Shown piece after piece: positions 8,571-17,315 of a stretch of 38,409 bases of DNA. The stretch is from positions 1 to 38,409 of the forward strand of contig DAOOIV010000048.1 of NCBI GenBank assembly GCA_035384605.1, written 5' to 3'. The first letter of the stretch is position 1, and the number at the start of each line of letters is the position of its first letter. Source of the DNA: Phycisphaerae bacterium. GTDB lineage: Bacteria > Planctomycetota > Phycisphaerae > UBA1845 > PWPN01. The translations under genes and the position numbers were made by a program. Below the pieces are notes generated by a model, which saw only the letters and a program-made list of their open reading frames with translations, did not search any database and had not been told where the DNA came from.

Positions 8571-9449
8571 ATGAGTCTACAATGCCCGACGTGCCGGAAC
8601 GTCGTCCCGGCAGCGGACGTCAATGTTGGGGCGGACGTGGCGCGGTGCATGGCGTGTGGAGAAGTGTTTCGGCCGAGCGCGGCGATGGCATTAGGCCCCA
8701 ACGCCGTCATGGACGAGGGCCTTCCACCGAAGCCCGACGGGCCTCCGGCGGGGACGAAGGTTCAACTTGAAGACCAGGGCGGTTCGCTGCTGGTGCGGTT
8801 TCCGCCGCTGGGATTCAATTTCGGGCTTCTGTTCCTGATTGTTTTTGCAATTGCGTGGTGGAGTTTTCTGACGTTCTTCGTTGGCTTCGGCGTGTGGGGG
8901 CTTTTCCAAGACGATCACGGTCAACAGCCGGCTATCGAAGCGGAAAGCCCCTTGAACGCTGAGCCCGAAGCTGCCAAGAAGGCCTCCATTGAGAATCCCG
9001 ACTCGACGGGCGGCGACTCCGAGCTCCCAGGCTGGGGCGGCATCCTCCTGTGCCTGTTCATGCTGCCATTCTTCGCGGCGGGGCTTGCCATGATCCTGGG
9101 AATCCTGTGGCCGTTGTTTGGGCGAACACGAGTGCGACTGGCGATCGACGGCTGCGATTATCGAGCCAGCCTTCTGGGCATCGGCCGTACCCGCGCCGCT
9201 CCAGCGGCCGATACGTACGTTCGGTGGACGGCCGAACCTGTCCTGAGCAGCCGTCGGTGGCACAGCAGGTGTGGAATGATGGATGCGTCCGGCGGAACCT
9301 CCGAGCCGCACATTCTGCTGTCGCTGGGAACCTGGGAGACATCCGTCGGCGGTCACCTCAGCCTGCGGGAACAGGAGTGGGTATTTCACGAGATGCACGC
9401 GTGGCTGAAGCGATATGCGGAACCGGACCGGAGGGGTCGCGGGAGGTAG
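8571..9449 (+). CDS. Zinc-ribbon membrane protein, first of a tandem pair
   Basis: The 292-aa product starts with a zinc ribbon (Cys5, 8, 26 and 29; CPTC and CMAC) followed by FRPS and a Pro/Gly-rich linker. Two hydrophobic segments at about residues 75-105 and 155-182 flank a polar, acidic loop. The remaining 110 residues are soluble and end in a helix (SLREQEWVFHEMHAWLKRY). I do not recognise the family. The start at 8571 is supported by AGGA at 8557-8560; the longer frame from 8364 overlaps the preceding gene. The next gene is a shorter paralogue with an identical Cys spacing and starts 2 nt after this stop, so the two are co-translated. A membrane-associated sensor or scaffold is possible, but no function can be assigned. 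Confidence 0.8.
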   Translation: MSLQCPTCRNVVPAADVNVGADVARCMACGEVFRPSAAMALGPNAVMDEGLPPKPDGPPAGTKVQLEDQGGSLLVRFPPLGFNFGLLFLIVFAIAWWSFLTFFVGFGVWGLFQDDHGQQPAIEAESPLNAEPEAAKKASIENPDSTGGDSELPGWGGILLCLFMLPFFAAGLAMILGILWPLFGRTRVRLAIDGCDYRASLLGIGRTRAAPAADTYVRWTAEPVLSSRRWHSRCGMMDASGGTSEPHILLSLGTWETSVGGHLSLREQEWVFHEMHAWLKRYAEPDRRGRGR

Positions 9450-9451
9450 AC

Positions 9452-10120
9452 ATGCCGCTGCGATGCCCGGCATGTGGCCGGGCTGTCGGTGCCGAATACG
9501 TTGATGTGGGGCTGGACACCGCCACCTGTCCCCACTGTGAGGAGTCATTCCGGCCTTCGAGCGCATTGCCGCCTGTCGAGGCGTCTTCGAGCAGATCGCC
9601 CACTGGGCCGTCGGGCGTTCTCGACATCGAGTACCCGCCGGAGGGCGGGATTCGCATTCACATTCCGGCGGCCGGACTGACCGCCAAGGCGATGGGGATG
9701 TTCGGCTTCGCCCTTTTCTGGAACCTGATCCTGGCTGCCGTGTTCGGCGGATTCCTGATCGGCATGGTGAAGGGCGAAATCCCGTTGGCGATGCTGCTGT
9801 TCTTTCTACCGTTCATTGCCGTCGGCGTGGTGATGTTGTACATCGGGTGCCGGCTGGCCTGGGGACGGACGACACTGTGGCTGGATCGCGACGGCTTTGC
9901 CATCGTGAAGGAGTTATTCGGGCGTCAGCGAAGCCGCTCGTTTCTACTGGAGGACGTGGAGAGCTTCTCTCGCGAGGTCAGTTACACGGAAAACGACAAG
10001 CCGGTGTACGCGTGCCGTGCGCGGGTCGGGCGTAAGAAAGTCAGCTTCGGTCATCGTCTGTCGGAAGCCGATCAGGATTGGCTGGTCGCGGAGCTGAACA
10101 GGGTTCTTTCAACCCTGTGA
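9452..10120 (+). CDS. Zinc-ribbon membrane protein, second of a tandem pair
   Basis: The 222-aa product repeats the design of its neighbour. It has a zinc ribbon with Cys5, 8, 26 and 29 (CPAC and CPHC, the same C-X2-C-X17-C-X2-C spacing) followed by FRPSSALPP. Two membrane segments lie at about 78-103 and 110-135. A soluble C-terminal domain of about 85 residues follows; it looks like a small PH-like or beta-rich domain (TTLWLDRDGFAIVKELFG, RSRSFLLEDVESFSREV) and ends with a helix, LSEADQDWLVAELNRVL, matching the SLREQEW helix of the first copy. GGGAGG at 9441-9446 sits over the previous stop codon. Function unknown; tandem duplication followed by divergence is the simplest history. Confidence 0.82.
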   Translation: MPLRCPACGRAVGAEYVDVGLDTATCPHCEESFRPSSALPPVEASSSRSPTGPSGVLDIEYPPEGGIRIHIPAAGLTAKAMGMFGFALFWNLILAAVFGGFLIGMVKGEIPLAMLLFFLPFIAVGVVMLYIGCRLAWGRTTLWLDRDGFAIVKELFGRQRSRSFLLEDVESFSREVSYTENDKPVYACRARVGRKKVSFGHRLSEADQDWLVAELNRVLSTL

Positions 10121-10186
10121 ACGCAGATTACTCGTTGATTGCTGCGACGATGAGCTCGCAGAGGCTTAATCACGTCGCCCAGGGGA

Positions 10187-11584
10187 TCACCTCCTTGTGA
10201 TGACGGCGATCCAGCCGCCGCGGGCGGGAGCCTGGACAGTTGCGATCGAGCTGCCGGACTGGGAGGCTGTCGCGGCCCACTCGCCGATCTTGAGATCGAG
10301 CCAGCGGAGCTTCCAGTCGCCAGACTGATCACGAAGGTCGAGCCCCACGGACCCGCCGTCGGTGAAGTAGATGGCGTACGACCGGCCCGGCGCACACGCC
10401 AGGTATGCTTCGTTTTCAGATCGATCTTTCAGAAGATCGTCGGCGGGCTCGACATCCCAGAGCTTGATGACCGATTCCAGCTTCCGCGCGGCCCGCAGCG
10501 CGGCGATGGACGGCGGCGAGAGGCCCAGGCCCGAGTCCGGCCGGTGGAAGCGGGCCGAGGCCGCCCCTCCGATCACATGCCGCCACCATCGCTGAAGACC
10601 CTCCCGCGTGTCACCGTATCGCCCGCCGTCGGCCCCGTAGGTCTTGACGGTGTTCAGCGGCCGTGGGTGCTTGCTCAAGTAGCGGCGCACCCACTGGAAG
10701 TTGTCCCAGTGCTCCTGGCCCTTTTTCTGGTTGTTCTGCGAGACGTCCGCGAAATCGTATCGCTCGGGGTGATCGAAGGTCCGCTTGTGGCGATCGGCCT
10801 TGAGGTCCCAGTCATCCCACATCTCGGTGACACAGACTTTCCTGTTTGCCTCGGCCGCGCGACGGTGGATGTAGTCGGCCCAGTAAGCCGACCATTTCTC
10901 CTCGCCGGAGGTCTCGTTGTCGATGCAGTAGAGCACGTGATCGTATTTCAGCGCCAGCGACAACATCTTGTCCACAAACCGGTGCTGGTATTCGAGTACG
11001 ACGGTGTTATTCCGCTGAGCAGGCGTGGTGAAGAAGAAGGGTTGCTTGTTGGCCCCGGGGTGGTCGGGGTACTTGGGGGCGAAACCGGAATCCTCGTACG
11101 TGTAATTGACGTTGTTGCGCGGGTTGTACGGGTGCGGTGGCCATCTGTCGCCGCTGTAGTCGAATCGGTCCCATATCTCGATCTGCACGAAGATCTCCCG
11201 CTCGTGCGTCCAGCGAAGCATGTTGGCGAATCGTGTCCAGTATTCGTCGTTCCACTGGCGGAGGTCGTATTTGCCGTCGGGCAACTGCTTGAAGGGGTAC
11301 ACCTCGAAACCCTTGTCCTTCCGGTCGCTCATGGTGTTGCGGATGTAGTTGGCGCCGGCCTCCTTCATCGCATCGAGGTGCTTGTCGAGTAGGGGCCACT
11401 GGAACAGGTTGTCGTCGTCGCTGGCCCCGAGCAACAGGACGGGCCGGCCCTTGTACTGCCAGTAGAAGGGGTTCTTCTCGTAAGGACGGATTCGCGGGTC
11501 CTCGGCCTCGGTGGCCGAAGCCACGGAGAGGCAGAACCCGCAGACGATGAGGAGGATCGAGCAAGCAGCATGTTGTGTCTTCAT
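10187..11584 (-). CDS. Secreted TIM-barrel glycoside hydrolase candidate (DUF4038-like)
   Basis: The 465-aa protein has a signal peptide (residues 1-24). The segment NPFYWQYKGRPVLLLGASD next resembles the start of DUF4038/apiosidase-like hydrolases. Barrel strands follow: AGANYIRNTM, REIFVQIEIWDRFDY, and YCIDNETSG with the Asn223-Glu224 pair typical of the acid/base in clan GH-A. VTEMWDDW follows, where Glu254 could be the nucleophile. The C-terminal 100 residues form a beta-sandwich resembling the putative collagen-binding domain often found behind DUF4038 (AYLACAPGRSYAIYF, then GGWIAVITRR). GAGAGG lies 6 nt before the ATG. The substrate is unknown. Catalytic residues were chosen by pattern only. 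Confidence 0.7.
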   Translation of the reverse strand: MKTQHAACSILLIVCGFCLSVASATEAEDPRIRPYEKNPFYWQYKGRPVLLLGASDDDNLFQWPLLDKHLDAMKEAGANYIRNTMSDRKDKGFEVYPFKQLPDGKYDLRQWNDEYWTRFANMLRWTHEREIFVQIEIWDRFDYSGDRWPPHPYNPRNNVNYTYEDSGFAPKYPDHPGANKQPFFFTTPAQRNNTVVLEYQHRFVDKMLSLALKYDHVLYCIDNETSGEEKWSAYWADYIHRRAAEANRKVCVTEMWDDWDLKADRHKRTFDHPERYDFADVSQNNQKKGQEHWDNFQWVRRYLSKHPRPLNTVKTYGADGGRYGDTREGLQRWWRHVIGGAASARFHRPDSGLGLSPPSIAALRAARKLESVIKLWDVEPADDLLKDRSENEAYLACAPGRSYAIYFTDGGSVGLDLRDQSGDWKLRWLDLKIGEWAATASQSGSSIATVQAPARGGWIAVITRR

Positions 11585-11923
11585 CAGAGACCTCTCATGC
11601 GGTGTCTCAGGCCGTTCCGGTGCCTGAGGAGCCGAAAAGGCTTTAATACCTGTAAAAGGTTCAAGCCCTTGTCCGGCAATACCCCTGTGACGCGGGAATG
11701 GCGGCAGTATGGCTGATGCTTACTTGTACCCTCGCGACATGGGTGGAGCAAATCGTGCCGGCGGCAGTCGTGGTCTGTCGGACCCTCGGAGGGGGGCTGC
11801 GGGAACGCCACTTTCACCCGAATGGAGTAAGGGGGCTCGGGGACCGCTGACGCAAGCGTGCAGACCGGCTGCAACCGGGTTATAATGCCTATGAGCCATC
11901 TCGGGGCAGGCTCAGAGCGGTTT
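11585..11923. other. Intergenic region between a glycosidase gene and tRNA-Arg
   Basis: No credible coding frame is visible. The left part is the leader of the minus-strand glycosidase gene at 10187-11584 and contains its ribosome-binding site. A small stem AGCC-GAAAA-GGCT sits near 11625-11640. The right part contains a TATAAT hexamer for the tRNA, described separately. I see nothing else in this stretch. Confidence 0.4.
11881..11886 (+). promoter_or_regulatory. Probable -10 element of the tRNA-Arg promoter
   Basis: A perfect TATAAT lies 37 bp before the first base of tRNA-Arg. At 17-bp spacing the -35 position reads GTGCAG, a poor match to TTGACA, so the call rests on the -10 hexamer and its position before a stable RNA gene. 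Confidence 0.45.
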
Positions 11924-11997
11924 GCGCCCGTAGCTCAGTAGGATAGAGCACCGGTTTCCTAAACCGGGGGTCACAGGTTCGAATCCTGTCGGGCGCG
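11924..11997 (+). tRNA. tRNA-Arg (anticodon CCT)
   Basis: The full cloverleaf can be drawn. The acceptor stem GCGCCCG pairs with CGGGCGC (11990-11996) and G11997 is the discriminator. The D-arm is GCTC/GAGC. The anticodon stem CCGGT/ACCGG encloses the loop TTCCTAA with anticodon CCT (11958-11960). The T-arm is ACAGG-TTCGAAT-CCTGT. The anticodon reads AGG, an arginine codon. CCA is not encoded. The gene stands alone between two glycosidase genes on the other strand. A small stem CGTAC-CAG-GTACG follows at 12011-12023 without a T run. Confidence 0.97.
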
Positions 11998-12097
11998 GTT
12001 TGCTGAACACCGTACCAGGTACGACGTGGCGATGAAGAGTATGCGGGCAGTGGTCGACGCAGATGAGGTTGATTGATCTGCAAATCGACCCGCACGG

Positions 12098-14560
12098 CTA
12101 TTCCGACGTGAACTCGTGGCGACCGCTCGAGAGCAGTCTCCTGGGCAGCCCTGGCACGTCCAGCACACCCGTGACGCCTTTCGGCAGCTTGACGTGGAGA
12201 TTCATGCCGTTGCGACCTCGCCGCTGCCATCGAACCTCGATAATTCCTCGCGGCGAGGGGTAACGCACCTTGGCCCAATCGAGATCGAACATCTGCGGAG
12301 CGATCCGCACGGTCTGGAAACCGGGGCTGATTGCGGTCACACCGCCGATTTGCTCGGAAAGGTGATAAGTCGGGCTGGCGGACCAGGCGTGGCACGCGCT
12401 GGTATCGCCAAATGACTTCGGCTCGTGGTTCCACGACTCGCACCAGGTAGTCGCACCGTCATCGAGCATCCGGCCCCAGAGTTTCCGGATGCCCGCAAGA
12501 GCCTCATCGCCGTAGCCGGTCTGAAACAACGCTTGCAGGACGTAAGCGTAGAAAAAGGACGAGGCAATCGGGTAGTTGGCCCCCGGCCGCTGGAAGTTGC
12601 CGCCGCTGTTGGCCTCGAACAGGCGATCATGATTCCTGAGAATCCATGCCACTCGACGTCCGATCTGTCGATGCCATCGTCGTTGCACGCCGGTAAGGAT
12701 CGCGTAGCTGTTGCCGTGTTGAGCAACCTGGCGATACGGCCGGCGGTGTTGTTGGCTGTAGCCTTCCCAGAACTGTCTGCCCTTGGAATCCCAGAAAACG
12801 CGCACCACCGCCCGTTCGACCTTGGCCGCCATATCGCGGTATCGACGCGCCTGCCGGTCGTGTCCCAGGTGCCGGGCCATCTTCGCAGCAATCTGCAAGG
12901 CCTCCAGATACTGGAGGCTGAAGGTCGCATTGTAGCCCGCCTTGAACAACGGTGCCCAATCCAGGAACAGCCACATCCCGTGACCCGGGAATCCGCACAG
13001 GTGCGCCTCGCCCGCATGTTTCTCAAACCACTTCAATGCTCTGACCACCGCGTCGAAGTGCTCGCGTATGGGCGAGTCGTCGCCGGTGTAAAAGTAATAG
13101 TCCCATATGGAGCAGACCCAGACTAGGGTGTAGTCCGGCAGAATGCAGGAGTGGCAGTCGGAGGGGAACAAACCGTAGGTCAGCCCGTTGTGAATCTGGG
13201 ACTGGGCCGCTTGGCGAAGACCTCTCCGGAAAAGAGCATGGTCACCGAAAACCGCCATGTTCACCCGCCACTGGATGCGCGCGTCGCCCCACCACTGCGC
13301 CTGTTCGCGCCACGGGCAATCCATGTACGCGTCGTGCATGCAGAGCTGTTCGGTCCATACGCCGGTCTCCCAGATGCGATTGAGCAACGGGTCGCTGCAC
13401 TCGAACGCCCCTCGTCTCTCGACCGGGTAGCTGGTGAACGTGTAGTCGAGTCTGTGAACCTTCAGCGGCCGTCGAACATTGCGGAAGACCACGAGAACGT
13501 AACGAAAGCCCTTCCACGAGAAGAACTGATGTTGCTGCCGCCCCTTTCGGCACCGGTAGCGGTCGGTGATGCTGTTGACCACGCCGGTTCGCGACCGGAC
13601 GATCGCGTCGCCGTTGGGCCGTACGTGCTCGCAATAATGAAAGTCGATGACCTCGCCCCCGGCCGCCTCGACGTTGAGTTGAAGAAACCCACACGTCTCG
13701 CGTCCGGCGTCAAGTACGATAGCGTGAAACTCGTTTGGCCTTGTCGGTCGGACGGTCATGCCGTTTGCGGACCGGGTCGGCCGCAGCGCAGTCATCTCAT
13801 CTGCAAAGACGGTCTTCCGGGCGGGCAGCCGGCGTTCGTCGGCCAGCAGGAGGCCGATGTTGTCGCAGTGCTCCCAGTTCTTGCCGTTCCGACCGATGAA
13901 ACGGCCAGTGATTCCCGTAAATCGGCCGGGCATCTCTTGCTCAAGAGGAATGCCCCGCGGTTCGAACCTCTCCACGGGCATGATGGTGGCCGCCCCTCGC
14001 ACCGTTGCCTCTGGCCAGCCGGTGTCATCGAACTGCCGCCCGGCCCAGTGGGGCACATCCTTCGCCGCGTCGAAATCCTCCTGGAAGCCCAGTTGGACCG
14101 TGTAGCGGGAAGTTTTGCGGTTGTAGGCTTCCGCCCGGATGCCCTTCCATGTCCAGTCGGAGGAGATGTTGATCGCCTTCTTGCGGCTTACCCGAACCTC
14201 GCCGTCAAGCAGAAAGCCCCACCCTCCGCGCTCCAGCGACTGAAACGTGCTCTCACCATAGTGGTGGGCCAACGCCGCGATCACGTTCTTGCCCCGCCGC
14301 AGCCAGGGAGCCAAGTCGATCTCGTCGTACGATTGAAACCGCGGGTCGCAACGGGCTGGTCCGCGACAGATGATCTGTCCGTTCACGTACAGGACATATC
14401 GGTTATCCGCGGAGATCCGCACGGGCGCCGCCGCAGGCGACCTCGGCAATCGGAAGGTCTTGCGAAGATAGACGTATTCATTGCGATGTTCGTGAGCCGG
14501 CCCCGGACTGCCCCAGATCCACAGGGCAGACCACTTTACTGATCTCGTTTTCTTGGCCAT
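12098..14560 (-). CDS. Alpha-L-rhamnosidase, GH78 family
   Basis: The 820-aa enzyme should remove terminal alpha-L-rhamnose from plant glycosides or rhamnogalacturonan. Residues 1-200 are beta-sandwich domains typical of GH78 (RISADNRYVLYVNGQIICRG, then LAPWLRRGKNVIAALAHHYG). Residues about 380-740 form the (alpha/alpha)6 barrel. DCPWREQAQWWGD at 414-426 corresponds to the family motif DCPxRxExxGWxGD and supplies Asp414, Glu419 and Asp426. A second conserved block, TTWCESWNHEP, puts Glu708 in the position of the distal catalytic Glu, and His724 lies in CHAWSASPTYHL. The C-terminal 80 residues form the closing beta-domain. I see no signal peptide, so it may act in the cytoplasm on imported oligosaccharides. 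A weak GAGAAG precedes the ATG. Confidence 0.88.
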   Translation of the reverse strand: MAKKTRSVKWSALWIWGSPGPAHEHRNEYVYLRKTFRLPRSPAAAPVRISADNRYVLYVNGQIICRGPARCDPRFQSYDEIDLAPWLRRGKNVIAALAHHYGESTFQSLERGGWGFLLDGEVRVSRKKAINISSDWTWKGIRAEAYNRKTSRYTVQLGFQEDFDAAKDVPHWAGRQFDDTGWPEATVRGAATIMPVERFEPRGIPLEQEMPGRFTGITGRFIGRNGKNWEHCDNIGLLLADERRLPARKTVFADEMTALRPTRSANGMTVRPTRPNEFHAIVLDAGRETCGFLQLNVEAAGGEVIDFHYCEHVRPNGDAIVRSRTGVVNSITDRYRCRKGRQQHQFFSWKGFRYVLVVFRNVRRPLKVHRLDYTFTSYPVERRGAFECSDPLLNRIWETGVWTEQLCMHDAYMDCPWREQAQWWGDARIQWRVNMAVFGDHALFRRGLRQAAQSQIHNGLTYGLFPSDCHSCILPDYTLVWVCSIWDYYFYTGDDSPIREHFDAVVRALKWFEKHAGEAHLCGFPGHGMWLFLDWAPLFKAGYNATFSLQYLEALQIAAKMARHLGHDRQARRYRDMAAKVERAVVRVFWDSKGRQFWEGYSQQHRRPYRQVAQHGNSYAILTGVQRRWHRQIGRRVAWILRNHDRLFEANSGGNFQRPGANYPIASSFFYAYVLQALFQTGYGDEALAGIRKLWGRMLDDGATTWCESWNHEPKSFGDTSACHAWSASPTYHLSEQIGGVTAISPGFQTVRIAPQMFDLDWAKVRYPSPRGIIEVRWQRRGRNGMNLHVKLPKGVTGVLDVPGLPRRLLSSGRHEFTSE

Positions 14561-14712
14561 CGAGGTTGTCTTCTCACAACGCGGAAAACGGCGCGCATGG
14601 TAGGCATTTCATGGGGTGTGTCAATCCGATCTCGTGGCAAGCCTGGAGGCTCGAAGCAGGCTCGTTGGTTTCGATGCGGCCCGGTAAGTCGCTCTTGGCC
14701 GGGGCGGTGTGC

Positions 14713-15663
14713 TCAGTAAGGTCCAAGGAACCGTTCTCCGTTGAAATGAATCATGTGATCCGGGTCTTCAGCGACCCAGACCTCGGTTTGCCAGGCAATC
14801 TCTCGCAGGTACTTGATCAGCCCCCGACGATCAAGGAAAGCCGTAACGAACACCAAGCCTGCCGCGCTGCCCTCAAACAGGGTGGTGAGTTCTACCAGCC
14901 TTTTTGGGTTGACTGGCCCGTGGCTGGTCACCGCCTCCATGAGGACCAACCAGTTCTTTTCTGTGAAGTGAATGACGACATCAGGCATCTTGCCATGTTC
15001 TGTAACCGTCACGCCAATTTCCTGGAGGGCGTGCTCGTCGAAGTAGGCCCATTTCCTGCCGGTATCACCAATGTAGATAGGCCTGCCTGCGGGCGTGAAC
15101 CGGGGGCAGAAATCATCGATGATCTTCTGCACCAGGGTGTTCTGGCCACCCGGAGACAGTCTGATAGTGGTGTTGGGCGCGAGAATAAGAGGAATACGTT
15201 TCAGTTCTCTCGCCTGGGCGTATCGTTGCGAGAGCGTTTGGGCATCGGCGAGATACATGCGCAGGGCGTTGTCCCACTCGGGTGTTCCATACTTACGGAT
15301 CAGAGACAAGGCCCGAGGTTCGACCTGATAGCAGTACTTCGGGCTGTTTGTCGGTCGATCAGGGCAGTCGGGGTTGGAGAGCACCAGTCCTGCCTGCTCG
15401 AATTGGTGGAGTGTGAACCTTCGCACCGTCTCACGGGTATTCGGCGCCCACTTCTTACTGTAATGGTTGGCCACAAACTCCATGATCGGGGTAACGCGGC
15501 AGAGCGGATTCGCAGCCCCGCGCCAAGGCTTGTTTGGTGGAAGACCCACGAGTGCCAGTAAAGTCAGAGCGGCCCGTTCGTTGCGCTGCTCTGATGGCAA
15601 GCCGAGAGCGGTCAGGATTTCCTGTGCCTCGGCGACCTTTCTTGGCTTCTTCCCCGCCATCAT
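14713..15663 (-). CDS. Type II restriction endonuclease, BsuBI/PstI family
   Basis: The 316-aa protein matches the BsuBI/PstI endonuclease layout: an N-terminal DNA-recognition region of about 180 residues and a C-terminal catalytic domain. The catalytic block reads DVVIHFTEKNWLVLMEAVTSHGP, split here as DVVIHFTEKN and EAVTSHGPVNPKR, with Asp228 and Glu243. GDTGRKWAYFDE precedes it, and FVTAFLDRRG and WVAEDPDHMIHFNG follow. The characterised members cut CTGCAG; that specificity is an expectation for this copy, not something I can read from the sequence. The start ATG at 15663 overlaps the methyltransferase stop by 4 nt, so the methyltransferase is translated first. A second ATG follows at once (15660). 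Confidence 0.9.
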   Translation of the reverse strand: MMAGKKPRKVAEAQEILTALGLPSEQRNERAALTLLALVGLPPNKPWRGAANPLCRVTPIMEFVANHYSKKWAPNTRETVRRFTLHQFEQAGLVLSNPDCPDRPTNSPKYCYQVEPRALSLIRKYGTPEWDNALRMYLADAQTLSQRYAQARELKRIPLILAPNTTIRLSPGGQNTLVQKIIDDFCPRFTPAGRPIYIGDTGRKWAYFDEHALQEIGVTVTEHGKMPDVVIHFTEKNWLVLMEAVTSHGPVNPKRLVELTTLFEGSAAGLVFVTAFLDRRGLIKYLREIAWQTEVWVAEDPDHMIHFNGERFLGPY

Positions 15664-17243
15664 CCCACCCTCAGTATGTCTTTTACGGCCGCGTCAAGAA
15701 CACCCTGCGTAAATTCGAATCCCTTCAGTTGGCCGCCTAGCGTGACAAGCGATTCCCGACTGGGGTAGTGAAGCGACCGGAGGTCCGTGGCGTTTACTTG
15801 GGTATGCCCGTTGAACTGGCGAAAGTAGGAGTCGAGGGCGGAGCTGTTCAGAAACGCCCAAAGCCCTTTGGCGAGTTCTCGTCCCAGAGGCGCTCCCCGC
15901 TCGTGGAAGTAATTAAGATGATTCTCGAATCCGACCATCTCGCACGGCACGTGTTCTCGATCGAAGATGGCCGCGACAAGGCGTCGGCGCTCTTCTTTGG
16001 CCGAGAAACGCTTGACCAGGACATACACGCCAGCTCGAACCATGAGCGACGCACTTTCGCTGTTGCAGACGATAGCGTTGGGTTTCTTGGTCTCGGCTTT
16101 GGGCCAGCGGACGACACCGGCGTCGAAGTGTGTCGGGTAAATCAAAGGGACGGTGTCGGCCGCTGGCTCAGCCCGCAGCCACTGGCGAGCGCGGAACTCG
16201 ACGACACGCCCGGTGCTTACGCTTATGCCGAGGTCGTCGAGTGTGCACGGCAACGATACCATTGCGTCGGCCAGATGGTCGCCCTGACCGTCCGGCACGA
16301 GATGGATAAATGCCTGGTGATCCCCAGGCCGTACGACGCGGTCAAAACCCACCTCACGCTGCGTGTCAATCAAGTCATCGGGCGTTTCGCTCTGAGAGAC
16401 TGATACCGTGGGCTGCTGCGAGACCCCCTTCACGGCACGGATGATGACGTTTTCCTGGAGCACCTCGTCGTCGCGGAAAGCATGGTCACGGGCCTCGAAT
16501 ACGTGAACGTGTGTGAGACTCGCATGGCGGAACAGGTGCTGGCGGAAAGGCCGGAAGTACGGTCCGTTGCAGAAACTTCTCGGGGTGATGGCGACGAGTT
16601 CTCCTCCGACTTCCAGAGATAACAGAGCAAGGGCAAGAAAAGCAGCATAGAGATTCGTGGTTTCGATATTCATCTGTCGGAGAAGCCGGCGGGTCCGGGA
16701 ATCGGCGTGAAACTTCTTGTAGGGCGGATTCAGAATGGCGACGGTGAACGGGTGGTCTTCCGCGCGAAAAAGACCAGGGGCCAGGCGTTCAACAGCCGCC
16801 TCGATGAAGTCGGCTTCGTGAATTACCCATTCGCATGCAATTCCGGCCGCCTCGCAAGCCTGTCTGCACGCCGACATAGTTTGTCTCAAAGCCGGAAGCA
16901 GCGTCGTGTCGACCTCATAAGCGGTGAGTCGGACGCTGCTGGGGCGGCTGGATCGAGAGCAGATCTGGTTCACCCACGCCGCCGTCAGGGCCCCTAGGCC
17001 GGCCCCGGCATCGAGCAGGTGTACTTGCGGCTGGACCACGCTGCACATCGAGGCCATGAATTGAGCTGTGGCAGGCGGAGTGAAAAACTGGCCCAAGGCG
17101 CTGCGCCGGGTGCGATCCAGCGAAGCGTTCACCTCTCGCCTTGCCGTCTCAGCGACCGCCAAAGGGTTAACCCCCGCTTCGTCCCGACAGGGGTGCGTTT
17201 GGGGTTTTGTTGCGATTAGCTCGGCGACAGGCTTTGCAGCCAT
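15660..17243 (-). CDS. Type II N6-adenine DNA methyltransferase of the BsuBI/PstI type
   Basis: The enzyme methylates adenine in the recognition site of its partner nuclease. With the start at 17243 it has 527 aa. Motif X is GQFFTPPATAQFMA (residues 51-64), motif I DAGAGLGALTAAW (78-90) binds S-adenosylmethionine, and NPPY (172-175) is the catalytic motif IV of N6-adenine enzymes. The C-terminal target-recognition half contains GHTQVNATDLRSLHYPS, typical of the Eco57I/PstI group. The frame is open to 17426, but the promoter at 17316-17343 should start transcription near 17309, so the 17243 ATG is preferred; the ATG at 17303 would leave almost no leader. The gene overlaps the nuclease by 4 nt. 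No controller protein gene is present. Confidence 0.92.
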   Translation of the reverse strand: MAAKPVAELIATKPQTHPCRDEAGVNPLAVAETARREVNASLDRTRRSALGQFFTPPATAQFMASMCSVVQPQVHLLDAGAGLGALTAAWVNQICSRSSRPSSVRLTAYEVDTTLLPALRQTMSACRQACEAAGIACEWVIHEADFIEAAVERLAPGLFRAEDHPFTVAILNPPYKKFHADSRTRRLLRQMNIETTNLYAAFLALALLSLEVGGELVAITPRSFCNGPYFRPFRQHLFRHASLTHVHVFEARDHAFRDDEVLQENVIIRAVKGVSQQPTVSVSQSETPDDLIDTQREVGFDRVVRPGDHQAFIHLVPDGQGDHLADAMVSLPCTLDDLGISVSTGRVVEFRARQWLRAEPAADTVPLIYPTHFDAGVVRWPKAETKKPNAIVCNSESASLMVRAGVYVLVKRFSAKEERRRLVAAIFDREHVPCEMVGFENHLNYFHERGAPLGRELAKGLWAFLNSSALDSYFRQFNGHTQVNATDLRSLHYPSRESLVTLGGQLKGFEFTQGVLDAAVKDILRVG

Positions 17244-17315
17244 GGTTTCGTCTCGATCCTGCCAAACACGGACTGTTGGTATCGATAATGGGACTGACCT
17301 CATCCGGTAATCCAC

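Noticed and set aside
11584..11874. 96-aa frame on the minus strand upstream of the glycosidase
   Set aside because: Arg/His/Pro-rich without domain; it ends at the glycosidase start and overlaps the leader region.
11889..12443. 184-aa frame on the minus strand containing RTCDPRFRKPVLYPTELRAQ
   Set aside because: This is the antisense translation of tRNA-Arg, a classical false protein; the rest shadows the GH78 gene.
13151..14542. 463-aa frame on the plus strand
   Set aside because: It lies opposite the GH78 gene, has no recognisable domain and reflects high GC content.
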